DNA from: an uncultured Lachnospiraceae bacterium
GTDB taxonomy: Bacteria > Bacillota_A > Clostridia > Lachnospirales > Lachnospiraceae
Assembly: GCA_910585655.1 (NCBI GenBank)
Contig: CAJUFW010000198.1
Location: 1 to 5,835 of the forward strand
Length of the DNA: 5,835 bases
Direction: 5' to 3'
Under the pieces are notes generated by a model. The model saw only the letters and a program-made list of their open reading frames with translations. It searched no databases and was not told where the DNA came from. The translations under genes and the position numbers were made by a program. Below are positions 1-5,812 of this stretch, piece after piece (within the stretch, counting starts at the first letter, position 1; each line of letters begins with the position of its first letter).

Positions 1-12
1 GTACGGTGGTGT

Positions 13-51
13 GGGAGGTCGGTAGATAAAATAATTATCTACCTCCTACCC
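13..51. repeat. Imperfect inverted repeat / hairpin at window start
   Basis: Two 17-base arms (13-29 and 35-51) match as inverted copies at 13 of 17 positions, with a perfect 9-bp inner stem (GGTAGATAA at 21-29 against TTATCTACC at 35-43) around a 5-base AT loop. No T-run follows directly; the nearest is at 67-72, 15 bases beyond the hairpin, so it is not a textbook terminator. It could be the end of an upstream transcription unit, an operator, or the relic of a small element. Its function is not determined. Confidence 0.5.
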
Positions 52-108
52 GATTTGTCATAAAAGTTTTTTCACGATGAAGAAGAGCGAAAGGGGAAAT
101 GGAAAGGG

Positions 109-137
109 TTTACAAAAACAGGGTTTTCTGTTATGAT
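109..137 (+). promoter_or_regulatory. Sigma-A-type promoter of the ATPase-nuclease gene
   Basis: TTTACA (109-114) and TATGAT (132-137) are separated by exactly 17 bases, and TG at 129-130 one base before the -10 box makes it an extended -10 promoter. Transcription would begin near 144, giving a leader of about 30 bases with a strong ribosome site before the ATG at 174. The promoter lies downstream of the first possible ATG (99), so that longer reading cannot be translated from this transcript. Confidence 0.7.
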
Positions 138-160
138 GAAGCTAGGAAAGAAGGGAAGGT

Positions 161-166
161 GGGGAG
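161..166 (+). promoter_or_regulatory. Ribosome binding site deciding the start at 174
   Basis: GGGGAG at 161-166 sits 7 bases before the ATG at 174, near-ideal spacing. The upstream ATG at 99 has its purine run (AAGGGG, 91-96) only 2 bases away, too close for initiation. Confidence 0.7.
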
Positions 167-173
167 TAAAATT

Positions 174-1727
174 ATGGAACGTACTTTTACCGTTACAGGT
201 GCTTGTAATCCACAACTTCATTACATGGTCGATCTTCAAAGCCGTCTGGAGGAAATCAAGGTGTTGGTGGAACAGGGGGCTTATTTTACAATAAACCGTG
301 CGCGGCAATATGGAAAAACAACGATGCTGACCGCTTTAAAAAAATATTTACAAGACGACTATATAGTAGTAAGTACAGATTTTCAGCTATTGAGCAATGC
401 CAGCTTTGAAAATGAGTATATGTTTGTAAAAGCTTTTTCAGAGGAACTTTTATTTACGAAAGAGCTGCCGGAGGGAGTTAGAGAGCGATTAGAGCAGTTT
501 GCTTTAGGAGAAAAAGACGGTGCGGATTTAAGAGTATTGTTCCGTTGTTTAAGCGAATGGTGTGAACAATCTGAAAAACCGGTTGTTTTGCTGGTGGATG
601 AGATCGACAGTGCAACGAATAATCAGGTATTTTTGGATTTCCTTGCTCAATTACGCGGATACTATATTCATAGAGAAGAAAGACCAACCTTTCAATCTGT
701 AATTCTGGCAGGAGTGTATGACATTAAAAATATAAAAAGAAAATTCGGGTCAGAAGAAGAACATCAAAAGGGAAATAGTCCTTGGAATATTGCGGCAGAT
801 TTTAAAGTGAATATGAGTTTTAGTAAAGAAGATATAGCAGGTATGCTTCAGGAATACGAGACAGATCATCATACGGGTATGGACATAAAAGAGATTGCCG
901 GATTGCTGTTTGAATATACGGCAGGCTATCCTTTTTTGGTTTCCCGTATTTGTCAAATCATGAACGAAGAAAAAGAGAGAACATGGACAAAAGCGGTTTT
1001 TTTGGAAGCAATGAAAAAGATTTTAACAGAAAAAAATACGCTATTTGAATCGTTGGTAAATAAGCTGACACGTTATCCAAAGCTAAAAGAGGTACTTTAC
1101 ACCATACTTTTTCAAGGGAAGGAAATCCCGTATAATTCTTTAAATGAATCAATAGAAGTGGCGGAAATGCTGGGTTTTATAAGAAATGAAGAAAATAAAG
1201 TAGTTGTGGCTAATCGAATTTTTGAAACGGTTCTTTATAATTTGTTTTTGTCAGAGGAAGTCGTGGGAAACAGGATATATGATTCTGCTCTGGAAAATAA
1301 AAATCGTTTTGTAGAAAATGGACATCTGAACATGAAACAGATATTAGAAAGTTTTGTAGAAACATTTGATTTTTTATATGGAGAGGAAACAGAAAGTTTT
1401 TTGGAAGAAATCGGGAGAAAATATTTTTTGCTATTTTTAAAACCTATTATCAATGGTGTAGGAAATTGTTATGTAGAAGCACGTACCAGAACGATGAAGC
1501 GTACAGATGTGATTATAGATTATAAAGGAGAGCAGTTTGTAATAGAACTGAAAATCTGGAGAGGAGCTAAATATCATTCGGATGGAGAGCAGCAGATTTT
1601 AGAATATTTGGATTTTTACCAGTTGCAAACAGGATATATGCTGACTTTTTGCTTTAATAAACATAAAAAAATTGGCGTAAAAGAAGTTTGTTATGGAGAC
1701 AGAGTTTTGGTAGAGGCTATGGTATAA
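174..1727 (+). CDS. AAA-like ATPase with C-terminal PD-(D/E)XK nuclease domain
   Basis: A 517-residue protein that I recognise as the AAA-like ATPase family (AAA_35-like) joined to a PD-(D/E)XK nuclease-type domain. The N-terminal P-loop reads RARQYGKTT, with G47-K48-T49; the first glycine of the usual GxxxxGKT is an arginine, similar to the RPRRFGKS loops I recall from related families. Walker B is VVLLVDEID (D142, E143), followed by a sensor-like ILAGVYDI stretch. The middle (about 220-390) is helical-looking. The C-terminal domain carries D445, E458 and K460 (the D...ExK set in TDVIIDYKG...VIELK) and a downstream EQQILEYL segment. No signal peptide or membrane segment is seen, so it is probably cytoplasmic. 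The start at 174 is preferred because promoter and ribosome site lie between the ATG at 99 and 174, and MERTFTVTG resembles the family N-terminus as I remember it. It is AT-rich compared with kptA, suggesting later acquisition. The biological role is unknown; a mobile-element or defence role is only a guess. Confidence 0.88.
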   Translation: MERTFTVTGACNPQLHYMVDLQSRLEEIKVLVEQGAYFTINRARQYGKTTMLTALKKYLQDDYIVVSTDFQLLSNASFENEYMFVKAFSEELLFTKELPEGVRERLEQFALGEKDGADLRVLFRCLSEWCEQSEKPVVLLVDEIDSATNNQVFLDFLAQLRGYYIHREERPTFQSVILAGVYDIKNIKRKFGSEEEHQKGNSPWNIAADFKVNMSFSKEDIAGMLQEYETDHHTGMDIKEIAGLLFEYTAGYPFLVSRICQIMNEEKERTWTKAVFLEAMKKILTEKNTLFESLVNKLTRYPKLKEVLYTILFQGKEIPYNSLNESIEVAEMLGFIRNEENKVVVANRIFETVLYNLFLSEEVVGNRIYDSALENKNRFVENGHLNMKQILESFVETFDFLYGEETESFLEEIGRKYFLLFLKPIINGVGNCYVEARTRTMKRTDVIIDYKGEQFVIELKIWRGAKYHSDGEQQILEYLDFYQLQTGYMLTFCFNKHKKIGVKEVCYGDRVLVEAMV

Positions 1728-1728
1728 T
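1720..1728 (+). promoter_or_regulatory. Extended -10 element, possible distal kptA promoter
   Basis: TGGTATAAT has a perfect TATAAT (1723-1728) with the TGn extension. The stop codon of the ATPase-nuclease gene (1725-1727) lies inside the box. No good -35 is present at 16-18 bases. If used, transcription would start near 1735 and give kptA a leader of about 80 bases containing most of one hairpin and all of a second. Confidence 0.45.
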
Positions 1729-1754
1729 GTTGACACGAAAGGCATTGTGTCAAC
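1729..1754. repeat. Inverted repeat GTTGACAC / GTGTCAAC
   Basis: A perfect 8-bp inverted repeat (1729-1736 against 1747-1754) with a 10-base spacer, immediately downstream of a TATAAT box. It can be read as an operator for a dimeric regulator or as an RNA hairpin at the start of the leader. There is no T-run after it, so it does not look like a terminator for the upstream gene. Confidence 0.45.
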
Positions 1755-1766
1755 TACTGATTAAAA

Positions 1767-1782
1767 ATGCGCCAAGGCGCAT
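1767..1782. repeat. Short GC-rich palindrome ATGCGCC-AA-GGCGCAT
   Basis: A perfect 7-bp inverted repeat around AA, ending 10 bases before the second TATAAT box (1793-1798). It could fold in RNA or bind a protein in the -35 region of that promoter. No T-run follows, which argues against termination. Confidence 0.45.
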
Positions 1783-1789
1783 GAAATTG

Positions 1790-1798
1790 TGGTATAAT
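1790..1798 (+). promoter_or_regulatory. Extended -10 element, possible proximal kptA promoter
   Basis: A second TGGTATAAT, within a 13-base exact repeat of the element 70 bases upstream. A start about 7 bases past the box (near 1805) would cut into the kptA ribosome site at 1802-1807, so this copy is either a weak or leaderless-like promoter or not the main kptA promoter. Confidence 0.35.
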
Positions 1799-1801
1799 GT
1801 T

Positions 1802-1807
1802 GGAGGG
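1802..1807 (+). promoter_or_regulatory. Ribosome binding site of kptA
   Basis: GGAGGG lies 9 bases before the ATG at 1817. This selects 1817 over the in-frame ATG at 1688, which overlaps the upstream gene and would add 43 residues with no resemblance to KptA. Confidence 0.75.
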
Positions 1808-1816
1808 AGTACGAAT

Positions 1817-2392
1817 ATGAAAAACACAGACAAAGCCAGTCAGGACAGGCTAAGCAAATTTATTAGCCTGGTACTGCGGCACCATCCGGAAGCTGCTGGA
1901 ATTACTATAGAGGAACATGGCTGGGCAGATGTAGAGGCGTTATTGGCTGGGCTGAAAAGGACGGGACGAACGATTGACCGGGAGCTGTTAGAGAAAATCG
2001 TGGCAGAGGATGAAAAGAAGCGCTATAGCTTTGATGCGAGCGGAACCCGGATTCGGGCAAACCAGGGGCATAGTATCCAAGTTAACTTGGAACTGACACC
2101 CATAGAGCCGCCGGAATTTCTTTATCACGGCACTGCTTCCCGTTTTATCGGAAGTATTTTGCGGGAGGGACTAAAGCCAATGGGACGGCAGTATGTCCAC
2201 CTTTCCAGAGATATCGAAACGGCAAAAAAAGTCGGAGCCAGACATGGGGTTCCGGTGATCTTAAAAGTATACAGTGGAAAGATGTATCGGGAGGGAGAAC
2301 ACTTTTATCAGTCTGAAAACGGGGTATGGCTGGTTGCAAAGGTGGAACATAAGTTTTTGGAGAAAATACCAGAAGAGTCAGGAGAAAAATAA
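1817..2392 (+). CDS. kptA: RNA 2'-phosphotransferase (Tpt1/KptA family)
   Basis: A 191-residue protein, a normal bacterial KptA length. The family transfers an internal 2'-phosphate from RNA to NAD+, releasing nicotinamide and ADP-ribose 1'',2''-cyclic phosphate; in fungi this finishes tRNA splicing, while the bacterial substrate is unsettled. The N-terminal RNA-binding part contains RLSKFISLVLRHHP and HGWADVEALL; the C-terminal ADP-ribosyltransferase-like part contains LYHGTA (102-107) and VHLS (127-130). The known catalytic set Arg-His-Arg-Arg is visible as R21, H22, R69 and probably R124, nearly the numbering I recall for the E. coli enzyme, which supports the start at 1817. It is cytoplasmic, with no membrane segment. 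It lies 89 bases after the ATPase-nuclease gene and may be partly co-transcribed with it, since no clear terminator separates them, but it has its own possible promoters. It ends just before a bidirectional terminator. The identification is firm; the physiological role is not. Confidence 0.95.
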   Translation: MKNTDKASQDRLSKFISLVLRHHPEAAGITIEEHGWADVEALLAGLKRTGRTIDRELLEKIVAEDEKKRYSFDASGTRIRANQGHSIQVNLELTPIEPPEFLYHGTASRFIGSILREGLKPMGRQYVHLSRDIETAKKVGARHGVPVILKVYSGKMYREGEHFYQSENGVWLVAKVEHKFLEKIPEESGEK

Positions 2393-2439
2393 GGCAAAAA
2401 GGAAAGAAGCTTGTGTAAGAAGCCCTTTCCTTTTTTGCT
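2393..2439. terminator. Bidirectional intrinsic terminator between convergent genes
   Basis: GGAAAG (2401-2406) pairs with CTTTCC (2425-2430). The stem is extended by an A-run (2396-2400) against a T-run (2431-2436) and closed by GC pairs at the base. The T-run serves kptA on the plus strand, and the complement of the A-run serves the ABC-F gene on the minus strand. It fills the 51-base gap between the two stop codons. Confidence 0.85.
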
Positions 2440-2443
2440 GTAG

Positions 2444-4093
2444 CTATACGTCTTCCTCGTCGCTTGGTTCTTCTTCGGCTACGAAATTCATAATCTGGCG
2501 TTTCCGTGCCATTTCGTCGCTGTCTAAGTATTCGTCGTAAGTAGAAATCTTATCAATCAGACCGTTTGGCGTCAGCTCCATAATCCGGTTGGCAATCGTC
2601 TGGATAAACTGGTGATCCTGGGAAGTAAAGAGCGCCACTCCGGAAAATTTCATAAGACCGTTGTTTAAGGCAGTAATCGATTCCATATCCAGGTGGTTGG
2701 TCGGCTCGTCAAGCAGCAGAACGTTCGCACCCATAATCATCATTTTACTGAGCATAACACGTACTTTTTCCCCACCGGAAAGCACCTTGACTTTTTTAAC
2801 GCCTTCTTCTCCGGCAAAGAGCATCCGCCCTAAAAAGCCACGTACATAAGTGACATCCTTTTCCGGGGAATACTGCATCAGCCAATCGACGATCTGCTCA
2901 TCACCCGAAAAATCCTTGGTGTTATCCTTTGGAAAATAGGCGGTAGTAGTGGTAACGCCCCATTTGTAATCTCCTGCGTCTGGTTCGATTTCCCCGGCTA
3001 AAATACGAAATAAGGTAGTAATCGCCTGAGTATTCGGACCGACAAAGGCGACTTTATCCTCCCGGTTGATGATAAAGGAAATGTCGTCTAGTACCTTTAC
3101 GCCGTCGATCGTTTTGCTCAGATGGTTGACGGTCAGTACCTCGTTGCCGATTTCTCTTGCCGGACGGAAGTCGATGTATGGATATTTCCGGCTGGACGGA
3201 CGGATATCCTCTAGCTGGATTTTTTCCAGGGCGCGTTTTCTGGAAGTAGCCTGTTTGGACTTGGAGGCATTGGCAGAAAATCGCTGAATAAACTCCTGCA
3301 GCTCTTTGATTTTTTCTTCTTTTTTCTTATTTGCCTCTTTCATCTGGCGGATCATCAATTGGCTGGATTCGTACCAGAAATCGTAGTTGCCTGCATAAAG
3401 CTGGATTTTGCCATAGTCGATATCTGCCGTATGGGTGCAGACCTTGTTAAGAAAATAGCGGTCGTGGGAAACGACGATCACCGTATTTTCAAAATCAATC
3501 AAAAATTCCTCCAGCCAACGGATAGCGTCCATATCCAAATGGTTGGTCGGCTCGTCCAATAAGAGAATATCCGGATTACCAAACAACGCTTGTGCCAGCA
3601 AAACCTTGACTTTTTGGCTGCCGTTTAATTCGCTCATCAGTCTGGTATGCAGCTCGGTTTCGATGCCAAGACCATTTAAGAGGGTAGCCGCGTCGGATTC
3701 TGCCTCCCAGCCGTTCATCGTAGCAAACTCTCCTTCTAATTCGCTGGCTTTGATTCCATCCTCTTCCGTAAAATCCTCTTTGGCATAGATGGCATCCTTT
3801 TCCTTCATAATATCGTAGAGCCGTTGATTCCCCATAATAACCGTATCCAGAATCGGAAATTGGTCGTATTTAAAGTGATCCTGCTGTAAAAAGGAAAGAC
3901 GCTGACCAGGGGTAATGATTATTTCACCCTGGGTCGGCTCTAGCTGTCCGTTTAAAATTTTGAGGAAGGTAGACTTTCCGGCGCCGTTCGCACCGATTAA
4001 GCCATAGCAGTTTCCTTCTGTAAATTTGATATTAACGTCTTCAAAGAGGGCGCGTTTGCCCAGTCTTAGTGTGATATTGCTTGCCTGAATCAT
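2444..4093 (-). CDS. ykpA: ABC-F family ATPase, YkpA/YbiT type
   Basis: A 549-residue soluble protein with two ABC ATPase domains and no membrane segments, the hallmark of ABC-F proteins, which act on the ribosome. Similarity to B. subtilis YkpA as I remember it (MIxxxNxxLR start, EANKKKEE linker, SANASKSKQATSRK) places it in that subgroup, not among classic antibiotic-resistance ABC-F proteins. Domain 1 has Walker A GANGAGKST (34-42), signature LNGSQ (156-160), Walker B LLLDEP (177-182) with E181, and switch H210. The charged linker, about 245-315, would contact P-site tRNA in related proteins. Domain 2 has a degenerate Walker A GPNTQAITT (352-360) lacking GK, a good LSGGE signature (438-442), Walker B LLLDEP (459-464) with E463, and Q492 where the switch histidine is usual. 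The C-terminus is acidic (EEEPSDEEDV). The start at 4093 is chosen over 4135 because GAAAGGA (4101-4107) is 7 bases upstream and the promoter would start RNA near 4134. It is the last gene before a shared terminator and appears monocistronic. Confidence 0.95.
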   Translation of the reverse strand: MIQASNITLRLGKRALFEDVNIKFTEGNCYGLIGANGAGKSTFLKILNGQLEPTQGEIIITPGQRLSFLQQDHFKYDQFPILDTVIMGNQRLYDIMKEKDAIYAKEDFTEEDGIKASELEGEFATMNGWEAESDAATLLNGLGIETELHTRLMSELNGSQKVKVLLAQALFGNPDILLLDEPTNHLDMDAIRWLEEFLIDFENTVIVVSHDRYFLNKVCTHTADIDYGKIQLYAGNYDFWYESSQLMIRQMKEANKKKEEKIKELQEFIQRFSANASKSKQATSRKRALEKIQLEDIRPSSRKYPYIDFRPAREIGNEVLTVNHLSKTIDGVKVLDDISFIINREDKVAFVGPNTQAITTLFRILAGEIEPDAGDYKWGVTTTTAYFPKDNTKDFSGDEQIVDWLMQYSPEKDVTYVRGFLGRMLFAGEEGVKKVKVLSGGEKVRVMLSKMMIMGANVLLLDEPTNHLDMESITALNNGLMKFSGVALFTSQDHQFIQTIANRIMELTPNGLIDKISTYDEYLDSDEMARKRQIMNFVAEEEPSDEEDV

Positions 4094-4100
4094 AATAAAT

Positions 4101-4107
4101 TCCTTTC
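4101..4107 (-). promoter_or_regulatory. Ribosome binding site of the ABC-F gene
   Basis: On the minus strand GAAAGGA lies 7 bases before the ATG at 4093-4091. This supports the 549-residue form over the version with 14 extra residues beginning at 4135. Confidence 0.65.
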
Positions 4108-4140
4108 TTTCTATTTTGCGATAGAACCATTCCATTCAAC

Positions 4141-4168
4141 ATTTTACAGGAAAATCAGGAATTTGCAA
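4141..4168 (-). promoter_or_regulatory. Promoter of the ABC-F gene
   Basis: Read on the minus strand, TTGCAA (4168-4163) and TAAAAT (4146-4141) are separated by 16 bases. The predicted RNA start near 4134 gives a leader of about 40 bases before the ATG at 4093. The match is moderate and the region is AT-rich, so a chance match is possible. Confidence 0.5.
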
Positions 4169-4437
4169 GCATTTGTTTTGAAGTTTTTCTTTTTTCCGTT
4201 TATGGATAGATGCAAAGAAGTTATGTTTTTGCAGAATACAAGAAATAGTTACACAGATTGTCAGAAGATTTTTTGAAAGAAAAACAACAAAAATAAAGAA
4301 AATTTTTCAAGATATTATATTTTAAATCGAAACGATTTTATAATAAAATATATAATATATAGATTGATTTTAGAGAAAATAAAAATGTAATTTAGAATAA
4401 AAAATTATTAAAACTTGCGAAAATTATCAAAATACTA
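4169..4437. other. AT-rich divergent intergenic region without a gene
   Basis: The full gap between the ABC-F and citrate synthase starts is 545 bases (4094-4638). Its central part is strongly AT-rich, with several TATAAT-like strings (4339-4344, 4351-4356) and one CG-centred palindrome, described separately. The only plus-strand ATG reading noted, 24 codons from 4202, has no ribosome site. I see no tRNA, known riboswitch or conserved small gene. The region most likely serves regulation of the divergent promoters. Confidence 0.6.
4324..4340. promoter_or_regulatory. CG-centred palindrome, possible catabolite-type operator
   Basis: AAATCG (4324-4329) and CGATTT (4333-4338) form an inverted repeat around AAA. 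The string TCGAAACGATTTTA (4327-4340) matches the catabolite-responsive element consensus TGWAANCGNTWNCA at 11 of 14 positions, including the AANCGNTT core, but misses the first G, the W at position 3 and the final C. It lies about 100 bases upstream of the best citrate synthase promoter and beside TATAAT-like strings. Binding by CcpA or another LacI-family regulator is an inference only. Confidence 0.3.
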
Positions 4438-4466
4438 TTGCGGAAAAATATGGAGTATGGTATGAT
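4438..4466 (+). promoter_or_regulatory. Promoter of the citrate synthase gene
   Basis: TTGCGG (4438-4443) and TATGAT (4461-4466) are 17 bases apart, with the TGn extension (TGG at 4458-4460). RNA would begin near 4473, giving a long leader of about 165 bases before the ATG at 4639. TTGCGA at 4415-4420 repeats the -35 region 23 bases upstream, possibly by chance. Confidence 0.65.
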
Positions 4467-4583
4467 AAATAAATACTATAACTGGAAATAAAGGCAGAAG
4501 TGCTTTGGTTATAAAAAGAAAAAGGACAAAGAACAGGCTTGTATTTCAAGGAAAGTATTTGGTAAAAGGGTAGGTATTAGATC

Positions 4584-4611
4584 GTGGTGAGAAAAGAAAA
4601 AAGCTCACCAT
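4584..4611 (+). promoter_or_regulatory. Leader hairpin before citrate synthase
   Basis: TGGTGAG (4585-4591) pairs perfectly with CTCACCA (4604-4610), extended by one G-U pair, around a purine-only 12-base loop. A run of five T (4619-4623) follows 8 bases after the stem, and the ribosome site begins at 4626. It could be a weak attenuator or a structure that shapes access to the ribosome site. It matches no riboswitch class that I recognise. Confidence 0.45.
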
Positions 4612-4625
4612 ATAGTAATTTTTAA

Positions 4626-4635
4626 GGGGGAAAGG
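4626..4635 (+). promoter_or_regulatory. Ribosome binding site of citrate synthase
   Basis: GGGGGAAAGG precedes the ATG at 4639; the G-run (4626-4630) is 8 bases from the start codon. No competing in-frame start is seen upstream. Confidence 0.6.
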
Positions 4636-4638
4636 CAT

Positions 4639-5812
4639 ATGGAAAAAGAAAAGAATTTTTCGGAGATTACACCAAGAATCAAAGAACTTTCGGAGATTTG
4701 TAAAGGGAATTTTGCGCTAAATCCGGAACTGTACAGCAAGTATGAGGTAAAGCGTGGTCTGCGGGATATCAGTGGGCAGGGCGTGCTGACCGGATTGACC
4801 GAGGTATCCGAGGTGCTTTCTTATACGATGGTAGATCGGGATATGGTTCCGTGTGATGGAAAGCTGTTTTACCAAGGATATGATGTAGAAGATATTGTAA
4901 AAGGCTTTGTGAAAGAGGAGCGGTATGGCTTTGAGGAAACCGTTTATCTGCTTTTGTTTGGAAGCCTTCCTGCCAGGCAGCAGCTTCGGGAGTTTAAAAA
5001 GATGTTAGGGGAATACCGTACCTTGCCGACCAGCTTTGTACGGGATATTATTTTAAAAGCGCCAAGTGCCGATATGATGAATACTCTTGCTAGGAGCGTA
5101 CTGACGTTGTATTCATACGACGAGGCGGCAGATGATGTTTCGGTGGCAAATGTTCTGCGCCAGTGCCTGCAGTTAATCGCTCTTTTCCCGGTACTGTCCG
5201 TGTACGGTTATCAGGCGTACAGCCATTATCACGACGGGAACAGCCTGTTTATCCATGTACCGGATAAAAAACTGTCTACCGCAGAAAATATTTTGCATCT
5301 GCTACGTGCAGACGGACAGTATACGAAGCTGGAAGCCAAACTGCTGGATTTGGCTCTTGTGCTGCATGCCGAACATGGCGGCGGAAATAATTCCACCTTT
5401 ACGACACGCGTTGTCACTTCTTCCGGTACAGATACGTATTCGGTAATGGCAGCGGCGCTTGGTTCCCTAAAGGGACCAAAGCATGGCGGAGCCAATATCA
5501 AAGTTGTGCGGATGTTTGAGGATATGAAGGAAAAGGTGCAGAACTGGGAGGATGAGGAAGAAGTCAGCCGTTATCTGACTGCTCTTTTGCACAAAGAAGC
5601 TTTTGACCAGGCGGGGCTGATCTATGGGATGGGTCATGCCGTATATTCGATTTCGGATCCGCGTGCCAGAGTATTCAAACGATTTGTCAAAACCCTTTCC
5701 GAAGAGAAGGGGATGCAGAGGGAATATGCGCTTTATGAAATGGTAGAACGACTGGCGCCGCAAGTAATCGCTAAGGAACGTCGGATTTATAAAGGGGTTA
5801 GTGCAAACGTGG
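4639..5812 (+). CDS. gltA: Citrate synthase, 3'-truncated by contig end
   Basis: About 391 genuine residues of a citrate/2-methylcitrate synthase, which condenses oxaloacetate with acetyl-CoA (or propionyl-CoA) at the entry to the oxidative TCA branch that supplies 2-oxoglutarate and glutamate. The N-terminal domain includes LFYQGYDVEDIV (about 76-87). Active-site segments follow: LHAEHGGGNNSTF with H243 and H246, KGPKHGGAN with the first catalytic histidine H282, and YGMGHAVYSISDPRA with the second, H333. The real sequence ends at GVSANV (386-391), where family members continue into D-F-Y-S-G, the catalytic aspartate, and roughly 50-60 more residues. The apparent ending EIGRAHV plus TGA comes from adapter bases. 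The start is supported by a strong ribosome site and a promoter 165 bases upstream. Citrate and 2-methylcitrate specificity cannot be separated here. The gene was probably complete in the genome; only the assembly is cut. Confidence 0.93.

Noticed and set aside
40..51. CCTCCT resembling the 16S rRNA 3' anti-Shine-Dalgarno
   Set aside because: Only about seven bases match and the flanks do not fit the 16S 3' end; it is part of the hairpin arm.
1688..1816. 43-residue N-terminal extension of KptA from an upstream in-frame ATG
   Set aside because: It overlaps the end of the preceding gene, has no suitable ribosome site and no family similarity; the 1817 start has GGAGGG and gives the expected catalytic residue numbering.
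4094..4135. 14-residue N-terminal extension of the ABC-F protein
   Set aside because: The predicted transcript starts at about the same base as that ATG, and the internal ATG at 4093 has a good ribosome site and the typical family start.
4202..4276. 24-codon reading in the intergenic region
   Set aside because: No ribosome binding site, no recognisable features, and within AT-rich regulatory DNA.
4267..4281. Possible CodY box (GATTTTTTGAAAGAA)
   Set aside because: Only 10 of 15 positions match the consensus, and it lies far from both predicted promoters in DNA where such matches arise by chance.
4492..4590. Basic open stretch in the citrate synthase leader, considered as a leader peptide
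   Set aside because: No start codon with a ribosome site in frame; likely chance openness in purine-rich RNA.
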